From the NCBI GenBank assembly GCA_001695595.3, contig MBPM02000007.1, positions 992,001-1,056,000 on the forward strand: a stretch of DNA of 64,000 nt, in the 5' to 3' direction. This DNA comes from Plasmopara viticola. Its lineage: Eukaryota > Oomycota > Peronosporomycetes > Peronosporales > Peronosporaceae. The notes under the pieces are model-generated. The model did not search any database, had not been told where the DNA came from, and worked only from the letters and a program-made list of their open reading frames with translations. Both the position numbers and the translations under genes were made by a program. Each line of letters starts with the position of its first letter. Positions within the stretch are counted from its first letter, which is position 1. Of this stretch, positions 1 to 10,941 are shown one piece after another.

Positions 1-400
1 CGTTTATCGTTCCTCGACGACTTATTTCGTATCGTACACGCCGCGTTGCTTCCTACAACAATAGTAGCGGTGCATTTTTCACTGCAGAAGACTATGCTGA
101 ATATTGTCCTCGAGTCACGACATTATGGGCCGCTAGAGACGCGTCAAGAAATCGTCCTGACGCCAGTCAATGCACCGAAATCTGATTGTTTACATCTGGA
201 AATTAAGCTACCAACACACCAAAATCATGATGCAATTGCTAGTGGAGGCATTGAAAGCCATCAGAGTTACGGTCCAAAGAAAGCGCTAGAGCTGGACAAT
301 GCGCGTCTACGAGTCGCTGGATTTATCAACACGGTAAATTCGGCAATAGATTCAATGACGAAACACTGACCTCGATCGTAGTCATACCGTCACGTACCGA
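1..400 (-). repeat. Effector-upstream repeat (module A), left-edge copy
   Basis: This stretch aligns with the region upstream of E1 (about 29945-30190), E2 (40190-40350), E6 (54560-54720) and E8 (62640-62830). All copies carry the blocks GCGTTGCTTCCTACAACA, an A/CTGCAGA-A-GACTATG block and GACGCCAGTCAATGCACCG. In this orientation the dependent gene would be on the minus strand. By comparison with E8 its ATG should lie about 0.4 kb left of base 1, outside the window. The 107-codon frame across this block (46-369) opens with TTG and is probably not a gene. Confidence 0.75.
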
Positions 401-900
401 CCGCTTTTTTGAGAGCCGTTGAGGTTGCTGTCGAGGCACGTGTTGCTTTGATCGCACACCCCGGCAATACTTAAGACAAAAGGTCGCCTTACCATTTGTA
501 CATATTGCCATCTTTGGAACTTTTGTCTAAATCTCGAGCTGCCTTTTATGGTTTTCTCCTCACTTAGATTTTTTGTTTTAAAAAGACTCAGATGGGCCTA
601 AGCACAGCAGTGCGCTCGTGACCTCACTTTGAACTTTCCGTCGAATGTTTGATCGACTTGAAGATGATTTGTTGCGTTAGGGACGAGAATAGTGACAAGC
701 ACAGAAAGTAAAAATCGCCAGCAGCAAAAAATTAGACATATGTAGATAATTAAATACATGAGCTATTCTACTCCAATTCTTTCCAGCTACGCGTTCAAAG
801 TGCGTGGACCTATCGCTGTCATAAAAGTGTGCAATATCAATGATGATATGCAATTTCGAGGTGCCCATGGTTTGTCAGGTCATTGTTGCCGCTTAGAAGG
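400..900. pseudogene. Weak remains of the companion gene
   Basis: Bases 410-450 on the plus strand resemble the GAGGTTGCTG-CGAGGCACGTGTTGC segment of the companion fossil family seen at 30.7, 47.7, 53.9 and 57.4 kb. Bases 770-870 resemble its FDSDTSTHFGH-encoding segment, but in the opposite orientation, so the copy is rearranged. No open frame longer than 65 codons remains. The family identity is unknown. Confidence 0.4.
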
Positions 901-1149
901 ACCATAGTCATGCCATCGACAATATTAGATCTGCGTCGCTGTGCTCCTTAACACTGAAATTGAGCAGCAGTTCTAGGCAAATGACATCCATCGAGTGAGA
1001 GTACACAAATTGTTAGACTCGATGAACATATTCTGAATTTTGCGATTGCTCATCGATAAGAAAACTGAGTGCTACATCACAAGCATTTAAGTCCCGATGT
1101 GACTGACAAAAGTAATCCGTCACGTACCTCTCGAAGCTAAGCATTGGCA

Positions 1150-1452
1150 GAAGATGATTAAAGGTCGAATACTTTTGCATGTACCGTTGATGGTTGGGTC
1201 GTAGTCTCATGATATGGCGAAAAATGGTGCGGTCGGCTTTCTGCTGCTAATTTGGAGATGTTGATATTGTGCAGTGATGAAAGATGTTGGAAAAAATACT
1301 TTGAAAGTGTATGGCAGTCAGGTTGGCTTTGGTAGTGTTTATGCTTGCGGCCCGTGTTGCATCCTTTATTTTAAAATGAGCAATCCGCAGATGAGAGCTT
1401 GTAAAGCCCATTTTAAGCAATTTTGAGCAATCGATCGCAACGCGGCCATGAT
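1150..1452. repeat. Left half of a locus paralogous to 60.6-61.3 kb, split by the Gypsy insertion
   Basis: Reverse-complemented bases 61000-61300 match this stretch, including GTGTATGGCAGTC-GGTTGGCTTTGG and the GCAACGCG-CCAT block at the element boundary. The match resumes at 7500 on the other side of the Gypsy element. The locus at 61 kb is therefore an empty-site paralogue. Its coding content, if any, is unrecognised. Confidence 0.7.
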
Positions 1453-1764
1453 TGTGAGGATCTGGGTGTTGGTCGGCGGTGTTGGACTGTAGGTTGTAGT
1501 TTGACTTGAAGATTTGTGGCGAACTAAAAAGGTAATATTATTTCTCAGACTGATATGCAACCTATCCGCTTTCTTCCTACTGTTTTTCTCATGTAAGTCA
1601 CTCCTCCTAGTACGTCGCCTTTCCTATTACTTAATATGAATACATGTATCATCTCTCCTTGAATGTGGGTTAAGTTTTATCATCGAAAACATATAGGATG
1701 TTTGTAACCTACGCTCACTGACATTCTAGAATGGTTCTAGAACATGCGAGTGTGGTTCCTTACA
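1453..1764 (-). repeat. 3' LTR of the Gypsy element (312 bp)
   Basis: This is a direct copy of 7188-7499 with about 96% identity by eye. On the plus strand it starts TGTGAGGA and ends TCCTTACA, which are imperfect inverted termini with the TG...CA ends typical of LTRs. A purine-rich tract (AAATCAGGGAAGAT in minus sense, about 1765-1778) abuts it and is a plausible polypurine tract. Confidence 0.93.
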
Positions 1765-2227
1765 TCTTCCCTGATTTGATCTCTAGTTGTCGCTGTTTAA
1801 AGTCGGCAACGAGATCATTCCATTGAGCTACGAGTCGGATGTCTTTTTCTTTTTCCCAGCAAGCTTCTTCTTCTGCTTCACCATGCCACTGGATACGCCA
1901 TTCGGGTTGGCGATTAAAATGTCTCTTTTTCAGAACACGTTGAATGATTTGAAGCTGATCAGCTGAGTCATTGTCCACAAACTTCGACGCTTTGGGGATA
2001 GGTCGACTAAGAAACTTGTCTGGTGTCGGCTTGTACTTCGACAATACATCGACATTGGAGGTCGGATTAATTCTTTTCATGCTTGGTGGCAACTTCAGTT
2101 TTGCCACATTGGGATTTATCATCTTGATGATTTCATATGGCCCAACTTTTCTTGCTGCAAATTTCGCTCGTTTATTTTCCATATCTTTGGCAGCATGTCT
2201 TAGAGAGATTCTTCGAGTATCTAGCAT
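1760..2227 (-). pseudogene. pol: Gypsy integrase C-terminus with chromodomain-like segment (155 aa)
   Basis: The frame begins VML-DTRRIS and carries KVGPYEI-K and the C-terminal VLKKRHFNRQPEWRIQW, WHGE-EEEACWE pattern of a chromodomain (aromatic, W, then WE). Such domains direct chromovirus integration to marked chromatin. Its stop codon TAA lies inside the first bases of the 3' LTR (TGTAAGG in minus sense), so coding runs right to the LTR. It is in the same frame as the integrase core but separated by nonsense codons. Confidence 0.85.
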
Positions 2228-3440
2228 AACTAGATCTCCAACTTGAAATTCAACTTGATGTACTCTACGTTTCTAATCATAATATTGCTTTTGAGTGGCT
2301 TGAGCTTTTGGTAGATTCTTTCGTGCTTGTTCAAGTATCTTTTGTCTTTTTTCCACAAACTCTTTAGCCTGAACATCAATTTTTACTTTCGAATTATTAC
2401 CACTTATTCCTTTTTGCCAAGGAGAACGTTGTTTTCACCCGGTGTCAATCTCAAATGGAGAATATCCAGTAGATGCACTGACTAGTGTTGAATGAGCATA
2501 TTCGATGGTGCCTTAGTAATCTGTCCAATCTGTTCCGTGGTAGGACACCATACATCTAAGTGCATCTTCAACGACTAAGTTTTGTCATTCCGTTTGTCCA
2601 TCGGCTTGAGCACGATGTGCTGTTGTCATATTAAGTCGATCACCCATGATTGTCATCAGAGACTTCCAAAATGATGAAGTGAACTTGCTTTCTCTGTCAC
2701 TGATGATAACCTCAGGTAATCCATAGTGTCGAACTACAGCTTCAAAGAATGCTTTGGCTGTTGCAGATGCATCATCATTCGCATGCACTGCAGCGTACTT
2801 GGTACGTTTTGACAATTTGTCGACAACAGTTAAAATGGCATCAAAACCAATTGAAACAGGTATTCCAGTTATAAAATCCATTGACACAACATGCCAGCAT
2901 ATCTCAGGTATTGGGATTGGCATAAGTAATCCATTTTTTCGTTGATTGCCATGTTTCCAGCGTGTACAAGTTTCACACGTCTTGACAATTCCTTGATATC
3001 ATTTTGTAATGTCTTCCAATAATACCACTGTGCAACTCGCAGGAATGTTCTGCGATTGCCAGGATGAGCAGCTATAGCAGAGTCATGATATTGCGAAATG
3101 ACTTGAGTTCGCAAACGATCGTTGTTCGGCACACAAAGTCTTGCAACTTTGTTGGAAGTACGTAGAAACAATAATTCGTCATGTTTGATAATCAATGTGT
3201 CAGTATCAGACTTCGTCCATGAGTCTTGAAACTCAGGATCATTGGCATAACTTTGATGGAACATTTTGCGGACATCTGGCGACAACTCGATATAAGATGC
3301 AATTATTACTGCAGCAACTTGAAGTGACTCAGGTCCCTCCCGGAGCAGAGTTGGCCCAGATGGTGAAACACGCAAACGAGAACCTCGAGCTTGACATTCA
3401 GCATCACATTCATGAAATTCGATAGTTGAAGGAGCACATT
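2228..3440 (-). pseudogene. pol: Gypsy integrase (zinc-binding and DDE core)
   Basis: A degraded H2C2 zinc-binding part (YHDSAIAAHPGNRRT, then WYYW) leads into the catalytic core: SMDFITGIP (first Asp), ISDRESKF (second Asp) and QADGQTE (Glu). Integrase inserts the cDNA into the host genome. One frameshift lies between the zinc part and the core, at about 2925-2985. Further stops lie at about 2585 and 2510 and again before the C-terminal part. Confidence 0.88.
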
Positions 3441-3846
3441 CGTCTGGTCGACGCGACAAAGCATCAGCAACGACATTAAGAGCACCATTGATGTGATGAA
3501 TCGTAAGAGTATACGGGGAAAATGTTGTCAAATATATTGCCAATTTAGGGGACACTTTAGAATGATGAAGCAGCCACGAGCTTGCGCTATTATCCGTGAA
3601 TATTTAAAATTGATGACTGTAGAGATAATGACGCCATTGGTCGAGGCCAGCTTTTATTGCAAATAATTCCTTTTCATGTGCCGGCCAATTAATTTCATGA
3701 ACACCAAGCTTCTTAGAATAGAGAGCAACAGGATGATCATGACCATTTACAAATTGTGAAAGTACACCACCAATGCACAATCCTGACACATCTGCAGTGA
3801 GTACAAAAGGGCGTGAAAAATTAGGTAAGGTGAGTACTGGTGCAGA
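3440..3846 (-). pseudogene. pol: Gypsy RNase H segment
   Basis: In the same frame as RT, the region reads TADVSGLCIGGVLSQ, then a W-AHEKELFAI block and IFTDN, followed by HHINGALNVVADALSRR. These are the RNase H motifs of Gypsy elements, the activity that removes RNA from RNA-DNA hybrids. A TAA at 3604 interrupts it just before IFTDN. Confidence 0.87.
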
Positions 3847-5103
3847 CTACAAAGCAGACTTTAGACTAGCAAAAGCACGATCTTGGTCTTTCCCCCAAGT
3901 CCACTGTATGTCCTTCTTCACAAGCTTGCTTAATGGCAAAAGAATTTGAGCAAATTGATGAATAAAGCGGCGATAATAACCAGCTAAGCCGAGAAAACTT
4001 TGAAGTTCTTTAACTGAAGATGGCACTGGCAATTTAGCAATTGCTTCTGTTTTGAAACTATCAACAGACAATCCTTTCCGTGATACAGTATGACCCAAAA
4101 AGCTGACTTCTTCGAGTGCAGATTTACACTTGCCGATATGAGCATAAAGCTTTTCTTTTCGCAAAATCTGAATCACAGTTTTCAAATGAACTAAGTGTTC
4201 AGCAGAAGTGTGTGAAAACACACAAATATCACCCAAGTATACGACAACAAATAGAAATTTTCCAAATAGAATTCGCATGAGTCGTGACCAAACTCCTGGC
4301 ATTCCTGCAAGACCCATTGGTGCAACACACCATTGATAGGTTTCGTTACTTGTACGAAATGCGGTATACTTCTTGATGTTTGGATGAATGCACATTTGAT
4401 GATAACCTTGCGCCAAATCAATCACAATAAAATAACATTTTTCTTGCATCTTAACAAATAGTTCATCAATGCGTGGCAAGGGAATCTTTGGAACAATGGT
4501 TTGAGAGTTGACATACCGAAAATCAATAACCCATCGCAACAATATGTTTGCGTTACCAGATCGAATCCATTCGGGACGTGAAACACTTGTTCCTGTCTTT
4601 GGATCCTTCTATGGTATACCAAATATATTGGATACCCAAGGCGAGTCAGATAGTTCAGTCCAACGGCGTGATAGGTTTTCGTCAAAAAATTTCTGTAATG
4701 CATCTTGTTCCACCTGTGATAGACGAAAAGGTGGTCGATTACATGGCTGAGCTCCTGGTTTCATTGTCATTTCAAACTCTACCGAACGATGTGGCGGTAA
4801 AGCATCTGGCAATTTCTTTGGAAAAACGTCTTGGAATGAATCCAGCAAAGATTGAAGTTTTGGCTCTTTTTGCTCTTCATCCACAGAGGCTTGACAAATT
4901 TTAATACGATAAACTTCTTCATATTCTGCCTTCTTTAATTTCTTTGAAAACTCTGACGCGGAAATAATTTCATGTTCAATTGGAGGGTCAGCTTGATTAT
5001 CGCTTGTATTGAATGAGACTTGATGCGTTCGCCAGTTTATGATTGGTTCATGGGCTGTGAACCACGGTTTACCCAAAATAACATCGTGAGAACTACTATT
5101 CAT
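3847..5103 (-). pseudogene. pol: Gypsy reverse transcriptase with mutated YxDD box
   Basis: The frame carries ILGKPW, a linker, then RWVIDFRYVNSQT, IDLAQGYHQM, TAFRT, PMGLAGMPGVW and the catalytic box, followed by the thumb (FLGLAGYYRRFI). This polymerase would copy element RNA into DNA. The catalytic box reads YLGD instead of Y-x-D-D, a single A-to-G change that removes the first catalytic aspartate. An in-frame TAG at 4609 splits the frame, and a second TAG closes it at 3847, where homology continues into RNase H. Confidence 0.9.
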
Positions 5104-5291
5104 TGGCCATTCATGACTGGAACGTCTGAAAAATTATTTCTATCAAAAGATAAATCTGCAAACCCTTGTTTAGCTTTCATCGTAATAGTGTTGCTGCCGT
5201 CGAAACGAGTAACTTGAATTACTTCTTCGGAATGGACATTTTGTAAAAGTCCTGGATTGACCACATAACACGTGGCGCCAGAATCTAGCAT
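5100..5291 (-). pseudogene. pol: Gypsy aspartic protease segment
   Basis: The LDSGAT motif near the start of this frame is the retropepsin active site, which cleaves the Gag-Pol polyprotein. The frame is shifted relative to both the knuckle upstream and the RT downstream. The expected continuation, a HDVILGKPW motif, appears at 5103 in the next frame. At least one indel therefore lies at about 5100. Confidence 0.85.
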
Positions 5292-5388
5292 AATATTGAC
5301 AGCATGTTCAACAAGATTTCCTTGCTTAATGATTAAATCTTTTCCACTATAGGTTGCAGTAGCTTCACTGAATGTTGTGATAGCTTCA

Positions 5389-5667
5389 TTAGACGTTGTA
5401 GCAATCGTTTCTTCTTAACAGATTCATTTTCGAAGTAGTTGATATTCGCGCGATTATGATTTCGATTATCTTGATTATAGTTGCCTTGTTGTTTGTTCTT
5501 TGCTTATAACATTGTTGAATAGTATGACCAAGTTTCTTGCAGAATGAACACTTGGGCTTATTTGGACGACGATTATTTTGATAACGATTCTGATATCGGG
5601 ATGACCTTTGAAAAGGACTAGCATGATCAATTTCCATAGGCTCAGGTCCATTAGACGGCTGTGTCAC
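5389..5667 (-). pseudogene. gag: Gypsy gag nucleocapsid with CCHC zinc knuckle
   Basis: The frame encodes CSFCKKLGHTIQQC, a perfect CX2CX4HX4C zinc knuckle, preceded by an Arg/Asn-rich segment. This is the nucleocapsid end of Gag, which binds element RNA. It is in the same frame as the capsid part upstream but separated from it by a stop. The protease lies in another frame after it. Confidence 0.85.
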
Positions 5668-5835
5668 TGGTAGTGGACCAGGACGCGGAATACGTGGTGC
5701 TTGACTTGCATAGCAACTTAAAATATTTGAATGAGCGCGTTCGAAATCGAGAGCGACTGTGACCGCCGCTGATAAAGTTTCGCAACGTCGATACTGAACT
5801 TCTTCTCTAGTTCTTTGCCGTAATCCTCTTTGAAA

Positions 5836-6336
5836 TTATTTTATTTGGTCAATCTCCGTCATGTTAGATATTTGCGAAATAAGTTGTCGAAATTTCGCAA
5901 CGTAATCAGGTAAATCTTTACAATTCTCTTGTCTCAATCGATGCAATTCGTCACGTAAACGATATTGCAAATCCGCCGGTACAAACTCTTTATCCAAGGC
6001 AACGAAAAATTCGTCAACCGTATTAAATTCATGCTGATGAAGCACAATCCATTGAGCTGCTGCTCCACGCAAAGTTGTTCCAAGTACTGCGATAATTTGT
6101 TTCGCTAAAGACTCCTCTTTCCATTTCGTTCCATGCGCCAAAAAATAATTTTTCAAGTTTGCCCAATAGAGGCGAGCAGACTCATCACTTCTCCCACTAT
6201 AAGTTGGCAGCTTCAATCCCTCAACTTTAACTTTACTCTCCAATTGTTTCTGACTTAATTTCTCGATAAATATTTGTTGATTTTTCATAACTTGCATAAG
6301 ATGCTGCATAATCTGGTTCATAGATGGTTCGGCCAT
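5836..6336 (-). pseudogene. gag: Gypsy gag, capsid region (166 aa visible)
   Basis: The product has a retrotransposon-Gag fold signature: a YSGR segment, AAAQW, a region around FDEFF-like residues and a LRQ-NCKDLPDYVAKF stretch near the C-terminus. Gag packages the element RNA into particles. The frame is closed by a TAA at 5836 after the QIK residues. Gag-like sequence continues beyond the stop in the same frame, so this is a nonsense mutation rather than the natural end. Confidence 0.85.
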
Positions 6337-6365
6337 GATGAATGAAGTATTTAAAAAGCAAAAAC

Positions 6366-6692
6366 TTAATTTTTAGCTTTAAACAGATCTCTTAAATTGT
6401 AGCGTAAATCTTTGACTATAATCCGTTCGACTTCTTGGAGTAAAGTGTCGACTTCTTGGAGAGGATCGGAGAGAGACTTGCCTTGATTAGGGAGGATTTC
6501 TTTTTCTTTGGTGAGACGCTTGGAAAGGAGCGAAGCGATTCGACGAGACTTTTTGACAGAATGGATGAGATCTTGCGCCGCTTTTGAAGCTTGGTCACCA
6601 GAGTCGAAGACGAAAGCTTGTTCACAATCAAAGGGAATTTCCGATTCAGCACGGCGCTTCTTGCCCATAGAACGTGCACGTCTAGTGCGCAA
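6366..6692 (-). CDS. Leader ORF upstream of Gypsy gag (108 aa)
   Basis: This open frame begins with ATG and ends 29 bases before the gag ATG, in a different frame. The product is highly charged, with basic KKRR and KKSRR clusters and a C-terminal predicted-helical region rich in L, E and V. It is intact although the downstream pol frames are broken. No known domain was recognised. It could be a separate leader protein, or an upstream part of Gag cut off by a frameshift. Confidence 0.5.
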   Translation of the reverse strand: MRTRRARSMGKKRRAESEIPFDCEQAFVFDSGDQASKAAQDLIHSVKKSRRIASLLSKRLTKEKEILPNQGKSLSDPLQEVDTLLQEVERIIVKDLRYNLRDLFKAKN

Positions 6693-7187
6693 AGCTCTTC
6701 AGGGCCAAGCTATGTCGGCCTCCGACTTCGTTCTGAGGGGGCTGGCAGTTCTTGTTTATTTTAAGTAGGCCACGTAGTGCCAACTGTGTGCTGAGGCATA
6801 CTTGATTACAAGTGTTAGATCTTTAGTGCCCAAAAAGTAATGAGCTAGAAACTGATATGGCCCTACTTCCTTTCCTCGAAGCTATCGACTCAAATTAATG
6901 AGTGAGGAAGTGTGGGTCGGCTTGTGCGCACACGAATTAAACTTCCGAAATGGATTTACTGTTTCAACCAGCCAAGTCGGGTCCAACCTCAATACCCAAC
7001 TGAGTGACTCTATCTGCAAAAGCAGGCTCTCAGAATAACGGGCAGATATTCAAAATCACACGCTCGACCAATTTCACAGCGCTTCCACAAGGTTGGGGCG
7101 GAAAAGGGACAGCAAATATTCCAGGGACAGTTATACCCGGACGAGGAGCTTGACGACGCGAAAGCACGACCAACAAGTGCTACCACT

Positions 7188-7499
7188 TGTGAGGATCTGG
7201 GTGTTGGTCGGCGGTGTTGGACTGTAGGTTGTAGGTTGACTTGAAGATTTGTGGCGAACTAAAAGGGTGATATTATTTCTTAGACTGATATGTAACCTAT
7301 CCACTTTCTTCCTACTGTTTTTCTCATGTAAGTCACTCCTCCTAGTACGTCGCCTTTCCTATTAACTAATATGAATATATGTATCATCTCTCCTTGAATG
7401 TGGGTTAAGTTTTATTATCGAAAACATATAGGATGTTTGTAACCTACGCTCACTGACATTCTAGAATGGTTCTAGAACATGTGAGTGTGGCTCCTTACA
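7188..7499 (-). repeat. 5' LTR of the Gypsy element (312 bp)
   Basis: This is the direct repeat partner of 1453-1764, of the same length. Just inside it in minus sense, two bases after the LTR, the sequence TGGTAGCACTTGTTGG begins. A TGG start at this distance fits a tRNA primer-binding site, but the tRNA was not identified. Confidence 0.92.
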
Positions 7500-7795
7500 A
7501 TTACGGTGACATCGTTTATTCTATTAAAAGTACGTTACACAATTCGGCCATGTCGCTCGGAGAGCATAAATGAAGTTTGCAGGGTGGGCTGAATTTGTGC
7601 GATCATACACTAAATAATGATGTTGCAAGATGGAGCGTCGGCGCGTTTGAACACTTTTAAGGAGTAGCACAGTCTTCGAGTAAAGATAGCACTGACAATT
7701 TTACCGTCACGAACTTATTGCAGTGGGTCAATTATTACAAAAAACTTCAAGCGTTTCTTTGTTTGTATAAAATGGTATTCACGAACACCAAACGT
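7500..7795. repeat. Right half of the locus split by the Gypsy element
   Basis: This continues the match to reverse-complemented 60620-61000, including AAAAGTACGT, GGCCATGTCG, GAAGTTTGCAGGGTGGG and TTACCGTCACGA. Together with 1150-1452 it reconstitutes the uninterrupted paralogue at 60.6-61.3 kb. No gene could be assigned. Confidence 0.7.
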
Positions 7796-10700
7796 CGTGG
7801 TAAAAATTTCGTCTAAGTCAAAGGTAGCCATTCAGACCTAAAGCTTTATTCCCGAGTCGAAGTGGGGTGTAGTGCGAGATATGGTGTATGGTATTATATG
7901 ATTCAAGTAGAATTAGATACAAGTGTCACATTTTTCATTTGCTGACCGCTCATTGCGTTGCCGTATCGATCATATATTTTTGTTCGAACAGGTCGAGCTG
8001 ACTAGGGTTGTTCAAGAAAAATGTTTGCTAAAAATTACACTGAACTACCAAGTGATTAATGTAAACAAACCCATTGCAGTATCAACGGTCACATACTGGT
8101 ATTATTCTTAGCGGCGACACGAGAAAATCTAATGCTATATTTGTCATATAGCAGAAGCACTTCTAACAAAATCCAATGACAAAAAAGCGTATGAATCTCA
8201 AGTGCCAGAAATGACAATCAAAAAGCTGTCTAGCATTAGAGTGATGAGCTACCTTTATGTTTACTAATCATGCATCTTTCATGAGAGCTAAGCTCGGTGA
8301 GCCTCCTCAAATGGTGTCCAGCGCTTGCACTTGAGGGCAAGGTTTCTTCCCGTGACCCTGGGCGACCAAAAGCTCCACTTTGACGACCTCACTTTATAAC
8401 ACTCCATAGAGAGCTGTTACTGAGTCCAAAGCACAAAGTGCCATTCTTCAACTTTCGATCATAGCGCGTCTTCAAGCCGCACTCAATCAATAAGTTCTCC
8501 CTCGGTCAATTAACCAAGCAAGTCGGTGACTTCTCAATTTGTCGGCTACCCTACAACCAAGCTTGTCAGAAAAACCATTTTCATTTCGTTTTGCTCAAAT
8601 CTGTGTAAATCTAAAGGACAATTCCGTTGGCAAACGATACACCTTGCTGTAATGCAAGTATTTAATTTGTGATGTTCCCTACTCCGGTGTACAAAAAAAG
8701 ATCACACAAAGCTAGTGTTTCTTACGTATTTTGTCAGTAAATCGCATATTTGCGTTGTAAAGGTGCATCTCCATGTATAATATCCTTCTACTATACTTTT
8801 GTCGTTCTTAAAGGTGCTGTCGCGAGATTTTGTGCGCTGGCGAACGGTCGCAATCAGCTGTGATAGGCTCATCACTGCTCTGAGAGAGATAGCAGCAAAT
8901 AATAAATCAAATTTAGTTTGACTGAATAATCGGATGGCTCTAGATGACTTTAGGGTTGAGGTAGACCTAGCTGTGAATTTTATGGAAATTGACAGCACAG
9001 CGACATCTCTTGCCTTCCTTGACATATAAAAGTATGAGTTGATCCTGAAATCGCCATGGCAAGGAAATCACGAGACATGAATCAATTGACAGGGCAAATT
9101 CATAGATGCCAGCATATTCCCACACAACAAAGCTTTAGTGAGTCATCTTTCCACCGCTATCGTTGCTTCAGCTTTTTTTAAATGAAGCCTATGCAAGTGA
9201 ACGCCCAAAATAAACACGGGATCCACCAAATGTACTGGTATCTTTTTTAAGGTTGACTGACGACTTTGAACGAATCTTAGCAGTATGCCAAGTTTTTCTA
9301 ACAGGATCGGCTGCTGAGGATGTTAAAGATAGCGCTTTAAAAGTAGCTATCATAATGTTACGGGTGGCTACCGACTGCGGGGAGCAAATTCCGTCAAGAT
9401 AACCATACACAATGAATTGCACTGTTTATCTGGTGAACCACAGCTACCAAATGTCCGCGAGTGAGAAACATAAGACCGAAAGACTCAATGGGTAACGCAG
9501 TTCCAGAAGTGGTTAGCACACTACCTCTAAGATTGAGTACTCTGTCTACCGCAGCAATTTCCTTAAAAAAAACTTACCTCCGCTCTACACTTAGCACAAT
9601 TACGAGTACCAAATCGTTAATTACCTGACTCGAAGAGCTACTATTAGTCTTCACACCGAGAATTGACCTCACTCCCACAGTTACAATCGTAAACTGAACT
9701 TTATTAAAATTTACCTTCAAGCCAACCGTGGAGAAAACATAATTATTGCGTCCAGTCATGGTCATTTCTACTTATATGCATCGAGAGTGGTGTAATGACT
9801 ACTGCTTAATGACTATAAATAGAAATTCACATCAATAAGAATAAAAGTATTCAGAGCTGAGCTTCAAATTTTTATTTTTAATTCTTGATAACATAAATTT
9901 TACATCGCAATATGTTGATACTGTGATACACACCGAGCTCGTTGGACTCCATAACAAAATGTACCGAAGGGTATTTAAAGACCGACCCTTGACGCAAGTG
10001 AACCTCTTGAACTTGAAGTTGATGCAATGCTTATAACAAGTGCATAGCCACTTTACGATCGCACTACAATAATGGCTCTATTTTAACCAAATTCGTTCCG
10101 TAAACGCCACGCAATTAGATGCCCGCGCAGAGCTATCGCGGCGTACAAAGTTGAATCATGGTCAGAAATTATACATTCGAAAGCTTATCCTCTTCCTCAG
10201 CAAATCCATTGCTTAAGAAGTGATTGGCTCATAGGACGACAATCTGCGTTGATCCAAATTGCAAAGACCACTTGATGATTTTGGGCTGGTGGATTTCCCC
10301 GTAAAATATGTGCTGGGCTTTCTTGATTGATTCTACCCGCTTCTTTCATAGTGCTAACAACATCGGCAAGGGCATCCCGGGTCGGGACCTGGCTCCTAAT
10401 AGACCTTCTGTCTATACAACGACGGTAAGTCTAAAAACAAGTTTTCGCCTTCTCAAGCTTATTCCTTAGCGATAAAAGCATTTCTAACAAAATGTTTCAA
10501 ATATGGGTCTAAGGTCCAAAGCCATAGTACGCAAAGGTCGTGACGAGCGTTCGTCAATTATGTTGTTCGAAGCGCAGACTACCGTGCGAAAGCAAATGGA
10601 GGTGCGCATTCGATATAGTGGCAGACCGAAAGGCTCTTCCACACTTTCTCTACTTGAAATGCTCTTTTGAGGGTAGACTAGTTCTAGTTATCCGTCAACG

Positions 10701-10940
10701 CCTTTGTTGGTTCCGCAGTGACCAGATTAGTGCAAAGGCACTTCTGGGTGCCAAAGAAGACTTTCTATGGGTTGGTCATAATGTCCCGGCCGAAAGCCTT
10801 CTTCGTTCATTATTATAATCAAAGCAATCTTTTGCTTTAAGGTCAGCGGATGATTAAAAAGGCTCATCCCTACCCTATTCAGATGTGGCACAGCCTTTAG
10901 TGAGAGAGGCTATTAAATAAAGCCGATCTTATATGTTGTT
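7796..10940. other. No recognisable gene
   Basis: Open frames here stay below about 110 codons, occur on both strands without family motifs, and many start with non-ATG codons. The longest ATG frame (8702-9025, minus, 107 aa) has no recognisable domain. I see no transposon terminus, tandem array or RNA gene. Confidence 0.5.
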
Positions 10941-10941
10941 T

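Larger units (their letters stand above)
1453..7499 (-). mobile_element. Ty3/Gypsy chromovirus-type LTR retrotransposon, near full length, defective
   Basis: Two direct 312-bp LTRs bound a 6.05-kb element read on the minus strand. From right to left it encodes a small leader ORF, Gag with a CCHC knuckle, protease, reverse transcriptase, RNase H, integrase and a C-terminal chromodomain-like segment. That order (integrase after RNase H) is the Ty3/Gypsy order. The LTRs differ at about 12 of 312 positions by eye, so the insertion is fairly recent but not new. Several nonsense codons, at least three frame changes and a mutated RT active site make it non-autonomous. No convincing target-site duplication is visible. 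Confidence 0.93.

Noticed and set aside
46..369. 107-codon frame at the left edge
   Set aside because: It opens with TTG and is preserved only as part of the noncoding upstream module; the copies at 29955 and 40200 are frameshifted or stopped relative to it.
7796..10940. Search for tRNA, rRNA or CRISPR-like arrays in the gene-poor stretch
   Set aside because: No cloverleaf-like segment, rRNA signature or regularly spaced short repeat was recognised by eye.
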